A stretch of 64,000 nucleotides of DNA from Haemonchus contortus (Eukaryota; Nematoda; Chromadorea; Rhabditida; Trichostrongylidae), in NCBI GenBank assembly GCA_000469685.2, contig LS997566.1, forward strand, positions 4,743,845 to 4,807,844, written 5' to 3'. The notes beneath the pieces were generated by a model. That model was given only the letters and a program-made list of their open reading frames with translations, was not told where the DNA came from and made no database searches. Of this stretch, positions 26,025 through 37,600 are shown one piece after another. The position numbers and the translations under genes are program-made. Position 1 is the stretch's first letter. Each line of letters starts with the position of its first letter.

Positions 26025-28294
26025 CAGAATGTGTCTTCAACCCAGTAGAAATGAGTCTGCAGACTCGTCCAAAAAAGGCAATGATAATGTCTTATTGTCG
26101 GGTTTTCTTGAGCAATTAGTGGAGAACCCACTCACATCAGCTTCTTGTAATATATAACAACAACTCAATTACCAGTTAGTAAAAACGAAAAGTTGGAATA
26201 GCTGTTGATAAGTAAAGTTCTTGACTATACAAATACATTCGCTAACGTAGAGATAGAGCTCAATTACCCTCATTTAGACGACTCTATCAGCCATGGATTG
26301 AAGGTGCCGGCTTAATTGACATCTTTAGAGTCAGGAAAAAGATCTTTATATATTTTCCAGTAGACTTCATAACTAAGTGAAGGGTTTGGTGAGAATCTGA
26401 GTCTTAGAAGGCTCGTGTTCGAATGCTTGAAGTGGTCAACTGATAGATTTGGATAGAATCCCTCCTCATTCCCTCCAACACCCACCCGAAAAGTTTTTAA
26501 TACTTATAAGAATTTCCTGTAATTTCCATGCTCTCCGAGGTGAATTCGTACTGATCTTGAGGACCCTAAGCTAGTGTCTGGTGGTGCTCTACAGCTGGTT
26601 TGTTTCTTTTATAAATCAAGTCAAATAGTAAAGAGGCGTTGAATAATAGTAAGATATTATCTTATATTTTTAATCACACTGCTAATAGCTACCAATAATG
26701 ATTACATTTAGAACTCCGAAAAATGATTGGGAAGAAAGTCCGGAAAACTAGTGGGATTGAATGAAAACAAATTTTCGTTATGTTAGGCCAATGATAAAGT
26801 GGATATAGGAAAGTTTGAATTTTCAGCAAAGCATTGACTGGTTTAGAGAAGTTCAAGGTTTACTCCGAAGCTTGAGATGTATTTTCGCTCTACTGCTCCT
26901 CCTCCTCCTCCTACCCCTTTCCGTCTGCCTTTCTAATAAACAAATATCTCTAATTGATTAGCGCTGCGAACATGATACCCTGCCAACATGGAACGAATGT
27001 ACATCAGTATCAGAACTCACTTTGAAAGCACGAAAAACTTGCAAAACCTAGTTACACGTTCGAAGAATTGCCATTCATTATCGTAATAACACTGCAGCGA
27101 CTACTGAGGGTATCATCAGAGCCCAGAGTTCACGATTATTTTGAGGTCCCCTGTTTAAGTTGAAAAGCGGGGGTTGATGTAGAGTAGTGCATCGGGAGCG
27201 AGGAGAGCAAGAAAATCCCTGCAACGAATAAGGCTTTCTAGAAGATGGGAAGAAGTGGGAAGAGTTCCACGAAAATGGCATGAAAGGGGTGTTCGGACGA
27301 GATTTCAGCGGTTGCAACTGCACAAAGAGTTAACTGCATTAAGCCAAAATTGTCAAGAAGCGCTTTTCTGTATCGCCATGGGTCATGACATGATGTTTGA
27401 ACTTCCAACATGAGAGTCCTTTGAAATACTGCAGCTTCTACAATGCCGTTGAAACTCGTCCGCTATGGCAATGGGATTCAGTCGATGCAATCTCTGTGCC
27501 CTTATAACGCGTTATCTAGGCCGTTTACTGGTCTAACAGTAGTGCCTATGTTAGACAGTGCCAATGATACGCCACAGATTCATCGGAGGGAGGGATATTC
27601 CTCAGAATCCATTTTTATTTTTAGCTGTGCCTTTAACTGCGTTAATGAGCGGCTGTGGTTGAGCAAAGTGTCACTAAGTTTTTCTCTTGTCACTTTTACG
27701 CCTTTCTCTTTAGATGGACACCTAGTCCCCGTTGGACTCTGACCTTTTACTTTTACAATAACTTTGCTTGCTGCCGTTTTTTATGCAAACTGATACACCA
27801 AAAATGTTTATATACACGAAGAATACTGCAGCAAGAGATGAATAAGTCAAAAATCATCCACTTTGAATGATTGGGATGCCACGAATAGACCTAAGCAGCT
27901 TTTCGATTGCGGATCAGAAACTCTATGATATCACGGGAAGCTTATGCAAGACCTATTGAAAGAAGTCACAATTAAATTTTGTTTTTTGATGTGGTCAAAT
28001 GCTTTATAAAAGCCTACGATGAATTTTAGCAGTAGTATACTATCAGGGACACCTATATATTCCGTTGAAAGGACTCGAAATGATTTTCATGAGTTTATAT
28101 TATTGGTTTTGAATTCTCTTGCAGTTATGACCTCAGTGTTACCAAAACCTTTGTTAGAAGAGATTTTTTCCTCCGGATCTTGTGCACAAGGGAGATTCGG
28201 AGTGGCCACAGGGGAGTGGCCTTTGAGCGTAAGTCTAGATTAAGCGACAAAATGATTTAAAGCAGCTCGGAAAATTACAAGTCAGTTCTTTTAC
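26025..28294. other. Non-coding stretch
   Basis: No exon chain supported. A (CTC)n/(CCT)n patch lies at 26893-26920. Short frames lack recognisable content. Confidence 0.5.
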
Positions 28295-28396
28295 TTTCCT
28301 TGCGAGCCCAGTAGCAGTCACCGATTCCAGAGTGACGGAAAGCTGTTGAAGAGGGTGATTGTCCGGGATTCCATCCTTTGACCATATTGTGATAAT
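28295..28396 (-). CDS. Isolated exon-like segment
   Basis: Minus strand, acceptor TTTGGCGTCAG, donor GTAAAA, phase 1 in and 1 out. One frame reads YHNMVKGWNPGQSPSS and SGIGDCYWARKE, which has a coding look but matches no family I know. A possible following exon lies near 28163-28222. Low confidence. Confidence 0.22.
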
Positions 28397-30284
28397 CTGA
28401 CGCCAAACAAGCCACTTTTTACTATTATACCTCATATGTGAAGCCTTTAAATATCGAAATACTTTCTTCAGAAATAATTCTTACTCAGTGATCACAACTG
28501 ATACCAAACTATAAGATCCAAGTGACTTTCCGTGCTGAAAAATAACCTTGGATGATGCCCTCATTCAGGGAAATTTCTCAAATGACCTCGAATGAATTTT
28601 CTAGTGCATGCCGAATCCACACATGATATAAATCCTTTCAGGAACTCTTTCTGGGGCATTTTTACTCGACGCCAGAGATCCGTAGGGTTAGCCAATTGGT
28701 AGGGCTGCTTTGTTAGAAGAAATTTAAATGCTAGCTTCTAAGATGATGTATCGCTTAAGCTGTTCCCTAACTCTACCAGTTGAAAGGTGAGAAGTCGCTT
28801 TTCGGTCCAAAAAAGTCCCTTACTTGTTGTCTTCACTGAGGGAGCAGCGTCGGAATTTTTTTTTGTGCTTGTCGATTTCACACTTGATAGAAACTCATCT
28901 TGAAATTAATTCTGAGAGCTCTCAACTTGAATTTCTCATTTGAGAAGGGCGTGAGAGCGATTCCCATTCGAGCGTAGCTGTTATTGATAGGTTACGCGAG
29001 TTCTGAAGTGAAGGAGGGACAATCGTCTTTCGGAGATGCTCTGAAAAGACTACAAAGTCGATTACAGTAAAAATTGAAGAGAATGGCAATTTTTTTACTA
29101 CAAAGGCATCATCATCATCCTCCTCTAGCTCATATTTTTGAGAAACGATCTCCTCAAATGAGTCTGGTAAGATTTAGTCGAATCTGTAGGAATGGGCCTG
29201 CTTGTCCTGGTTGGGCATCGAGCCGGGATGCGGCTTTGAACCATGCGCCGGTTGGGACGAGTACATATAACTAAACAAATAACTTCGGTTTGATTTAATT
29301 TGAGACAAATGGCTAGGAAGTCCATCCCTGTCGTATTCTTATCTATTATAGCTGAATGGCTGATGAATTCCTATGATAGAACGACATTTAATCCTTTAAA
29401 AGTTCCGATGAAATATTGCCATACAGCTTCAAGCGTTAAGAACACCTTCAACTAATCCGAGAAGCCATTTCCCTGAACTAGGGCTTCATCGATCTCCACT
29501 TCTGCATGCATAGCTACTCATAGTCTGCTTCTTTCCATCTGCCTTCTAATTAACTTCTACCTTTTTCCATCTTACGCCTTCACTAGGGCCGCTCTTGGTT
29601 AGGTGACTTCGGAAGCGCAACGGCACCCATCTAGTTTGACCAAGGATTTCACTCCTTCCGGACCATTTCACTGGTATCAAGCACGTTCGAATGTTCCTCG
29701 ACTGGCTTCCCGAACTAGTTATAGAAAAACGAGCGGCTCCTGTTTTTTTCTGAAGTGATGCCACTGCTGAGTAGGGTGATGCCCACTGCTTCTAGAAGTT
29801 GTATGTATCGTAGTTCATGCCAGAAACTACGTACAGCTGTTGAAAGATCACTCTAGGACCCAATGAGCTGTGAAGATCACGGTTCACACCTCCATGGCCA
29901 TCATGATTGTAGGGCTTCTGAAGGATTCAGCCAAATGGAAGTATTTTCCGGTGGAATGAGTCGTTTGTCAAAACACGCGGTCTTTTGATGTTACATAATA
30001 CTTACCATCAGTTTCTCCATAAACTCCCCTCGTATGAGCAGAAATAGCGCAATTTAGGACTCTGATTCTAGTGAGAAAAAGTGGGTGTTGAATTTTCAAT
30101 TTTCAACTTTTTAGGGAAAAGAATTGGTGGGGAGTGAGTGAGGTAGAACTCTCACGGTTCAAGATTCTATTTATCTTTCTCTTCTCTTATGTTAGTCAGT
30201 AGTGAGGTATAGCCGAGGGAAACATGGAATGGTGGGACGCATTTTGTGCTACGGAAAACTCCTCCAAGCAGTTCTGGACATCCA
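28397..30284. other. Non-coding stretch
   Basis: AT-rich. Near 29240-29260 the minus strand carries a B-box-like GGTTCAAAGCC, suggesting another decayed SINE-like copy. Nothing else supported. Confidence 0.4.
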
Positions 30285-31010
30285 TTTCACCTGTATCACC
30301 TGTCGTCCCGTTGATCGTCGATTTCCTCGAGCGGGCGCCAGTAACGTCTCCATTCGTCCCTGTTACGAGCCAGAGTGGTCCAATGAATCGCTCCAGGGAC
30401 ACGAGGATCAACATTCCTTTCGTTCAGAGCTTTCGTGAAGAAGTCTGACCATCTCGTTGGCGGCCTTCCTGGAGTTCGTTTGATGTCCCGAGGGATCCAG
30501 TCAGTAACCGCCCTGGTCCAACGGTCATCACTATATCGCATAACGTGTCCGGCCCACCTGATCTTCGATTGCTTGGCGTGGCCAACGGCATCCCTGATCT
30601 TCGTTCGTTGACGGAGCTCGGAACTCCGGATTCCCTTCTGCACTTGCGTGTATAGGGAAATTCCGAGCATCGTCCTTTCCAAAGCGCGTTGAGCAACGCT
30701 GACAGCATGCTCATCCTGCTTTCGTAGAGTCCAAGTCTCTGAGGCGTACGTCAAAGCAGGAAGAACAGCAGTGTCGAAAAGGTGAGCGCGGAGCCGGATG
30801 TTCTTTGTCTTCTTCACTACTCCCTCGATATTCTCAAATGCTCCCCACGCAGCGCGTTTCCTTCTGCACAGCTCCGGAGCTAGGTCGTTCATCATGTTGA
30901 CTTCCCGACCTAGATACACATAGCTAGAGCATTCGGAGATATTCTTTCCGTTCAGCGTGAAGGGAGCATCAGGTACCAAACCGTCCATTTCCATCAAACA
31001 GGACATCCAT
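30285..31010 (-). mobile_element. 5'-truncated RTE-type LINE, reverse transcriptase C-terminus
   Basis: The open frame 30296-31006 (236 residues, minus) is the C-terminal part of an RTE-clade non-LTR retrotransposon polyprotein: [71 protein letters not shown], then a terminal [15 protein letters not shown]. The endonuclease and catalytic RT (YADD) regions are absent, so the copy is 5'-truncated, the usual outcome of LINE insertion. The 3' end shows short repeats (GATACAGGTGA) next to the stop codon. The frame is intact, suggesting a fairly recent insertion. It cannot transpose on its own. Confidence 0.9.
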
Positions 31011-34000
31011 TTATGTCGATTTATTCCATCTTGAGCGTTTGTAGATTGTCGCCAACAGAAAAATGTTCAGAAAAAGCAGAGCCTGTATATCTGGGTTCAC
31101 TTCTCGTCGAGCTGGTTGATTAGTTGGTATACTGAGATTTCCCGAAGGATACCCTATCAGGTAAACATATGGAATGCATGAAGACAATTCAAGAACCATA
31201 ACCTGGCTCAGTTCATGTAATTTCGCTGTTGGAAGATCCTTGTGGAATAATTACACCACGAGCTTACATCTCGACGCACGCACGCCCACGCATGACGCAT
31301 GCTTCTTCAAGTATGGCCGGCTATCATTTTAAATGGATTTCAAATGCATTGTGCCAAGATGGGAGTACTTTACTTGTTGTACGAATTCAGGGAGCCGTTG
31401 AAGTTGTGCAGACTTTATAGCTAAGATTTAAGAATGATGAAGTACTGTGTGATTCGGGTATGTCAGGTTTTGCCGCTTTTGGGGCCGAGAAAAGATGAAT
31501 GCGTTGTTTACGGGAACTACGTCGTAAGCGGTCTCATGAGCCAGAAGTGGCTCCCTAACTTTTCTTATTTTGAATTCTATTACGTCCTGAAAACAGCTGA
31601 ACCTGGGTGCATGTAATAACTTTCAATGATATACTGCTAGGAACGATGCTACAAAACAGATTATCAAATTAGTTGTAGACCCAAATATCAGCCCTCGATA
31701 ATAGCAATTAGTTCAAAAAAGCTTGAAAATCCGTGGCTAACCAGCCCCGACCTAGACCCTATTAGACATTCGGCCTCTACAGGCCCTTATCAACCTTAGG
31801 GGATGAAGTGCATGTAAACGATAGTGTTGAAGGTGCAGCTTCCTCCCCCAGCCATTCGGGAACCCTCCATTGAATTGATCGAGTTTCTCCACGGAGGACA
31901 TAAATATTCAAAAGTTTTCTATCGGCATGTTTCTTTCCTGAAAATCCCAAGCATCTCACTTCTATTTGGAATTTTGAATGCGCAACTAGTCCTATCCAAT
32001 ACACTATATATACTCCCAAACTGACCGATTTGAGAAATTTTTTCTACTTTTATTGGCATTCATTATCTAACTACAAGGGTCCATTTGCAAAAAAAAGCTC
32101 CCAGTCGGGCTAGGAATCTCGCAACCCGATTGGCAAACCATTCCTGTGGCCCCCTTACGGCCCCAACTCCGACCACATTTTCTCATAGATGGGTACCAGA
32201 TTGCTCAACAGGCAGGGGTTGAGAGGAACCACAAATATTTTCTTTATTATTTAATTTATTTATTTAACTATTCAAGCATTCAACCGAAATGCCTTGCCCT
32301 TCATTTTCTCAATTTCCGAAACTTCAAGCGAATGTTTCTCGACACACGTCCAAGAAAGAATTTCGCCTAAAATGCGTCCCAAGGGGTAGTTTACCCACTA
32401 AGCATGAGTATAACATGTCGTGTTTGTCCTCTTTGACACAAGATGAAGACTAAGTGAGTTATTGAGTTCACTTACTAGTTATTGATGACAGTCGAAGGAA
32501 ATTATCACCAATTTTTCTCACTTTTTTCCTTACTTTCCAAGAAGTATTGTCGGACGAGATTCTTCAAAAAATGGCCGTTTAGTTGAATTGCAATTATTTT
32601 TTGAAATCCATGACACTCAACTCGGTTCTGGCCTAGTTTTCAGCCCTTTTGAACGTGTTTTTTCATTCTTTACTACTTCAGTTTGTCCCTATACTCAATT
32701 GTATGGACTGAATGTACTTCTAAAAACGAGATTGTGAATTTGAATGGAGAACATGTGTGTGGCGACCCCCAGTGGGATTAATCAGTGCCATTCATAATGT
32801 CACACAGTTTTTTATTTTCTTTTACGTTTTATAATAAAAATTCCAGCCGTAATTACAAAGCTAATTACTTTCAGGACCCTTTTTTATTTCTAAATTATAA
32901 GCTCTTCTCCGTTGACTCAATGCTTACTGATTTTGTTTACTGTTTTTCTTTGGCAAGCTGCGACAAGTAGTGTCTTTTCCGCTGCCCGCTAACCATTGCT
33001 TGACATGCTCCGAAAAATTGGCAAACTCGAAGATCCAGTTTTGCATGAACTTACAAACCCTTCCGTCCCCAGCGATTATTCAGTACCAGAACCATGCCCA
33101 TCAGAGAGTGTAAAAAGTTGCTCTGAACATGGGCTCGTCTTTGTAGACCTACGAGTTGATTGTTTTATTTTAGCCAAAGATAAGACAAGTTTCACTACTC
33201 CAGGTACAATCGAATGCATGGCGCATTTCATAGTTTTCGATCAATACTGAGGACTTGATAGTTTTCCACAGTAAAGTTTAGTCCACTGAAGGAAATTTGG
33301 TAGCTTGATTGTAGGTAAAAGTGCAAGCCACTGTTTGCATGGGATTATTGTGGGATTACATAGACACCATAAACTATTCCCTGCTCTCCGCATGTTCCAA
33401 AGCAATGGAGTGCATGTGCTGGATCGTTTTCAGCTTTTCTTGTTACTTTCCTTTTGCTTTTTAGATTTTCTGTATGCTTAGGGCTTCTTATTGATGTCTC
33501 GTGAAACCTCCCAGTCTGAAGACAGATTCATTTCACTCAAGGTTTTCCCAAGCATCCATAGGAGTAGAAGCAATGATCTTACGTTTGTTTCACTCAGGCA
33601 TATAGCCAGCGAAGGGCCATATTCGGCTTGGGATTGTAGTAGAGTATACTTATCGAGTATAGCGTAAGCTGATACAGCGTGTAGATCCCTGTTTCTTCTC
33701 TCTCTTCCTCCTTCCTTCCTTCTCCACTCCCTTCCAGCCGCAGCAAACCAGTGATCTTTAATCCCTCTCATTCATAAAGCAGAAACCTGGTGTGTCTGTT
33801 TGTCGGTATGTCGTTTTGTGTGTTTATCGGTTTGTATGTCTCTCCGTCCGAGAAAATTCATGATTACAATAAAGGTAGTGTTTTGGCTTGATGTTTTGTT
33901 TTGAAGGTATTATTATAACAAAGGTAGTGATATAGAGAACCTAGCTCTATTCTTCGCTTCCTTCTCATAAATAAGGCCGTAAGTTGGTGGGTAGGTTCGT

Positions 34001-34215
34001 GGAGTAGAGTGAGTGGTGAAGCGAAGGATGCGGAGTGAATGGGGTACTTCGGATTTGTGATTTCCATCTTTACCGGCTTTTCTAAAACATAATTTTAACA
34101 TGAGGAGGTTAGCCCATAGTTGTGCTCATTAACCTTTCTTAGCCGAGAACATACAGTTTTTTTTCGATCTGAGCCTCAGGATCGAAAGGGTACCGAGGTG
34201 GGCGAGTCACTTGTA
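31011..34215. other. Repeat-rich non-coding stretch
   Basis: 31740-31925 resembles a dispersed strongylid repeat (minus-strand frame contains RSIQWRVPEWLGEEAAPS). 33784-33850 is a degenerate TGTYTGTY-type simple repeat. A plus-strand frame at 33005-33250 (MLRKIGKLEDPVLHELTNP) looks coding-like but has no partner exon. Confidence 0.4.
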
Positions 34216-35477
34216 TTAGGTTGAGTCATAAGTCCTCGGACAAATTGGCAACGATAATATTTATCTTACAATTTTTAAACGACAATAGCGAATCATTTGA
34301 AATATGACCCATTCGCGTCGATGGTCTTCTGCCAATGCTTGGGCAGTTCGTAAATGCCCTTGCTTTAGAACGCTGGGAGCTGGCCCTTGGAGAACTGCAC
34401 CAGTGCCATTTTGATGTAGTCGCGGGTTTGAAAGTCCTGACCATCCAGATGAAGTTGAAGATGGGGAAAAAGGTGGTAATACGAGGGATCCAGATTTGAG
34501 GAACATGGTTGGCGTGGTAAACTTGTCCTGCCGAAATTCGTCAGTTCAGTTTTGGTCGTTCTTGCAATGTGAGGGCGAGCGTTGTCGTGCTGAAAGTAAA
34601 CTTTGTGCTGCTGTGGACGTGTAGCTTCGGGATTCGCCTTCAAATTCCTCAGTTGCGTAATGTAGACGTGTGCGGTCACTGTGCATCCTTCGTCTAGCAG
34701 CTCCCATTATTCGACACGGAGAGCGCTCCACCAGAATCAGAGCACAACCTCCTTGGCGTGTGCGTTGGGTTTGGGGGAGTCTTCTGCATGCGCACCTTTG
34801 TCAATCCATTGAGCACGCCGGTGAACGTTAGAGTAGAGGTTCGACTTCGCACCCTTGGTGACTAGGTACTCGAGCCACGTGTGGTGCCCTTGAGCGTGAG
34901 GGGAGAAAGTGCCACGTCGTCGCGGCGGTCTATGTCATACTGCTTCAAAGCATGAGGCATCTATGGACCGAGCTTTCGCACCTTGTCGATTGACTTCAAT
35001 TCACGAAGAACTGTGGACTGACTTCCCAAGGGTGGCTGCCAGTTCACGAGTAGTTTGATACGGATCGGCTCCCACCTGGCTCCGCAGCACTTTCAAATCC
35101 AACTTCAGTGAGTGTCCCGGACGGTCTTCATTTTCGACGGAATAGTCGCTCGATGCGAACTTCTAGTGCCACTTGTAAATTGTACACGTCCTGCTTGTGA
35201 ACGTCCTTCATACCTCTACCAATTGCCGCGGGTTCATGGCTCGATAAAAAAATAAATATGATGGTGTTGCGGATGTGGAGTTGCGACGTCTTGAAATCAT
35301 GAGGCACAGTTGCTGGAAAGAAAACAGTTAGGTGCCTTTTCCAGTATGCGTTTGGAAGAGCTTTCTATACTCTATCCAACAATGCCTCGTACGTTCATTT
35401 TCGTCACCTCTTTCCCGAGTTATGGTCGCTAGAAGTCATCACTATCACATTGTCCGAGGACTTATGACTCAACCTAA
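34216..35477 (-). mobile_element. Full-length degraded mariner element
   Basis: 1,262 bp with perfect 28-bp terminal inverted repeats (beginning TTAGGTTGAGTCATAAGTCC; 34216-34243 and 35450-35477), flanked by TA target duplications. The minus strand encodes remnants of a Tc1/mariner transposase: VYFQHDNARPHIARTTK (the second catalytic Asp in HDNARPH), then DPSYYHLF and GQDFQTRDYIKMALVQF. The frame is broken by several shifts and stops, one within about ten codons of MNPRQ. About 230 bp precede MNPRQ, long for a mariner leader, and include a splice-acceptor-like CTGTTTTCTTTCCAG. A second copy starts at 63720. Confidence 0.95.
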
Positions 35478-36708
35478 TATATTCAACTCATACTAGCTCT
35501 TTGCACGAGGTAATCATCTCACCCCCCACCCTGCCGCTCCTCCCATACTCAGACTTTCCTTGAAATCATATTTTTCGCCTAGAACCGTCTCTGAGTACAG
35601 GTCAGGTCGGCCACCCCTCCTCTGCACTCTAGCTCTCAGTACTGGATAAAAGCGATGCCCTCTCCCCCAGATGAATAGAGAATATTTGAAGGGGGTTGAT
35701 TCAGAGCAAATATGTAGTCCGAAGTAAGCGGTTACACGGGAAATGACCTGAGTTTCATCATCATGAACCATTCAGATGGATAGTTACTCTGTGTCGGGAA
35801 CTGATTGATACCAATGCAAAAAGCTTTCCTATGCTGACGGTAACTGTCGAAATAGAAAACAGCCTGTGGGTGACAAGCTGTCGAAGGCAATTCTGACCAG
35901 AACGCGGTGAAATTTCAGCTATACATTCAATTAACAGACTTTCCCCAAGGATTCTAAATAACTTTTGTCAATGTTGAATGAGTTCTCTCCTTAGGAATCG
36001 AAATTTCACCTTTCTTGTCAACTGTCTTCTGAAGCCTGGATAACTACAGCTGATCGCTAGTAATAATAGGTGGTAATAGATATTAGTAGATCTCAAAGAC
36101 CATCCATTAAACAGCAGCAGCGCAAACTAGATGTTTCTACCATTCCAAGTAGACCTCATCAATGACATATGTCCAGGTTATCACAAAGATGATAAATAGA
36201 TGAATACTTAATCGTGGGGAAACTGATTAGATCCGAACCCGTAAGCAACTCCTACTTTCTCATTTTTTTCCATTCTGACTCGTCCTAACCTAAAAAAAAA
36301 TGATAAAAACCTAAAATAAAGATAAACCTATGAAACCTATGATAAATTTTTATCTGCGATCCTTGTATTCACAGTAATTTCCTCATGAATTCAATTTTAA
36401 TATTTTTATTTCTTCAATGAAGTTTGCTGAAAACCCTACAACTCAATTTAATTAGCTGACCAAGAGTGCGCTGGCAAACCTACTAATTTAGTAGTCGGGG
36501 CCGCTTCTTGTCTAGCGCCTTCAAGTGTTGTCTGGCCTTTGCTCTTCTTCTCCAATTGACCAGTCTTTTACTAATCTGTATCCAGAAAGCCATCCTTCCC
36601 TTTTTCCCTCGTCTGCTAGAACTGAAATTCATAGTGAAATCAATTCAAATATTAGTTGATCTCCAAGAGGATGAAGGAAAAATTCTTTGAAGTTGATTTA
36701 TTTTGTTT
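35478..36708. other. Non-coding stretch
   Basis: AT-rich with a (CTAATAATAGG)-like patch near 36058-36090. No gene features seen. Confidence 0.5.
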
Positions 36709-36945
36709 ACGGGACGCGTTCCGCCTTCGACCTCAATTCAGAATCCTAGTGGCGTTGGATAGGGTATGTGGCCTATACAGTGCCTCGGAGTAGCCATTCC
36801 ATGCACTGTTCAGCACTTTTACCCTCTCAGACATCTAGTAACAACTAACCAATTCCGAAAGGAGGACAACGCCTGGCCTGAGTTATATCGATATGAGATT
36901 CGATCCCGGACTACACGGTGCGCCACCAATGCGAATGGAAATTTA
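36709..36945 (-). repeat. SINE-like repeat, diverged copy 3
   Basis: Contains the CCTCTCAGACATCTAGTAACAAC, ATTCCGAAAGGAGG and GATTCGATCCCGG blocks in the same order as 5075-5214, plus an upstream half (TCGACCTCAATTCAGAATC) that recurs near 55520. The minus-strand B-box-like element is GGATCGAATCT. Confidence 0.5.
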
Positions 36946-37084
36946 GTGTCTGAGGGCGTCCCACACCAAAGTGAACAACTGGCACTTATTATTTTTAATT
37001 ATTATTTACTCTTCATCTTTTTTCTTTCAAATTCCCTCCCCTGTCATTCCAATTTGTCCCCTTTTCCATTAGTAGAACTTGTTC

Positions 37085-37600
37085 CTTCGAATATTGTTCG
37101 GCTTCGCACTGCCACCCAGTGGCTTTATTGAGAAATTACAGCTCTGCCAATAAGAAGTATTTATAAATGAATGAATGCATTCCCTCGATCGAGCAGGTGG
37201 AAGTGTGAGGGAAAGTTGTTGCTCCTTCTAACGCTACAATCGTTGTTTTTCGTAGCCCAACCGCAATTCCCCAGGTTTCCAGACGTGACGAAGACGCGTG
37301 TATTCATCGATGTGAGGCACAGCACTGCCACCCAACGACATTTCTTAAGAAATTGTAGCCCTGCCAAGCCCATAAACCTAGCCCCGGGTGCGGGCGTCGA
37401 TTTAGAGCTGCCGGAAATGCGAAATTTCGGCCATTCTTTGGCTATTAATAGGTAGCCAGGGCTCCCAAACAAAGTTTTCTTCAAGCGAGTCGTTCTTTCT
37501 CTCCTGGATCTAGTATGTTTGCTGGACGTAATGGAACGGCGTAAACTTCGTTTGTGGCGAATGCACTTCAATCCTATTCACGGGCTGGTTCATGCCCGCC
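37085..37600. repeat. Dispersed repeat with internal partial duplication
   Basis: CACTGCCACCCA followed by an AAATTNNAGC(C/T)CTGCCAA block occurs twice (about 37108-37150 and 37322-37368). A 136-residue minus-strand frame (37161-37571) crosses it, including FGSPGYLLIAKEWPKF; I read this as repeat-encoded rather than a host gene. Confidence 0.45.

Noticed and set aside
30424..30714. Second minus-strand protein frame inside the LINE
   Set aside because: It overlaps the 236-codon reverse transcriptase frame in another frame and has no family similarity.
37161..37571. 136-residue minus-strand protein
   Set aside because: No start context, no partner exons, and the region contains an internal repeat duplication; more likely repeat-derived.
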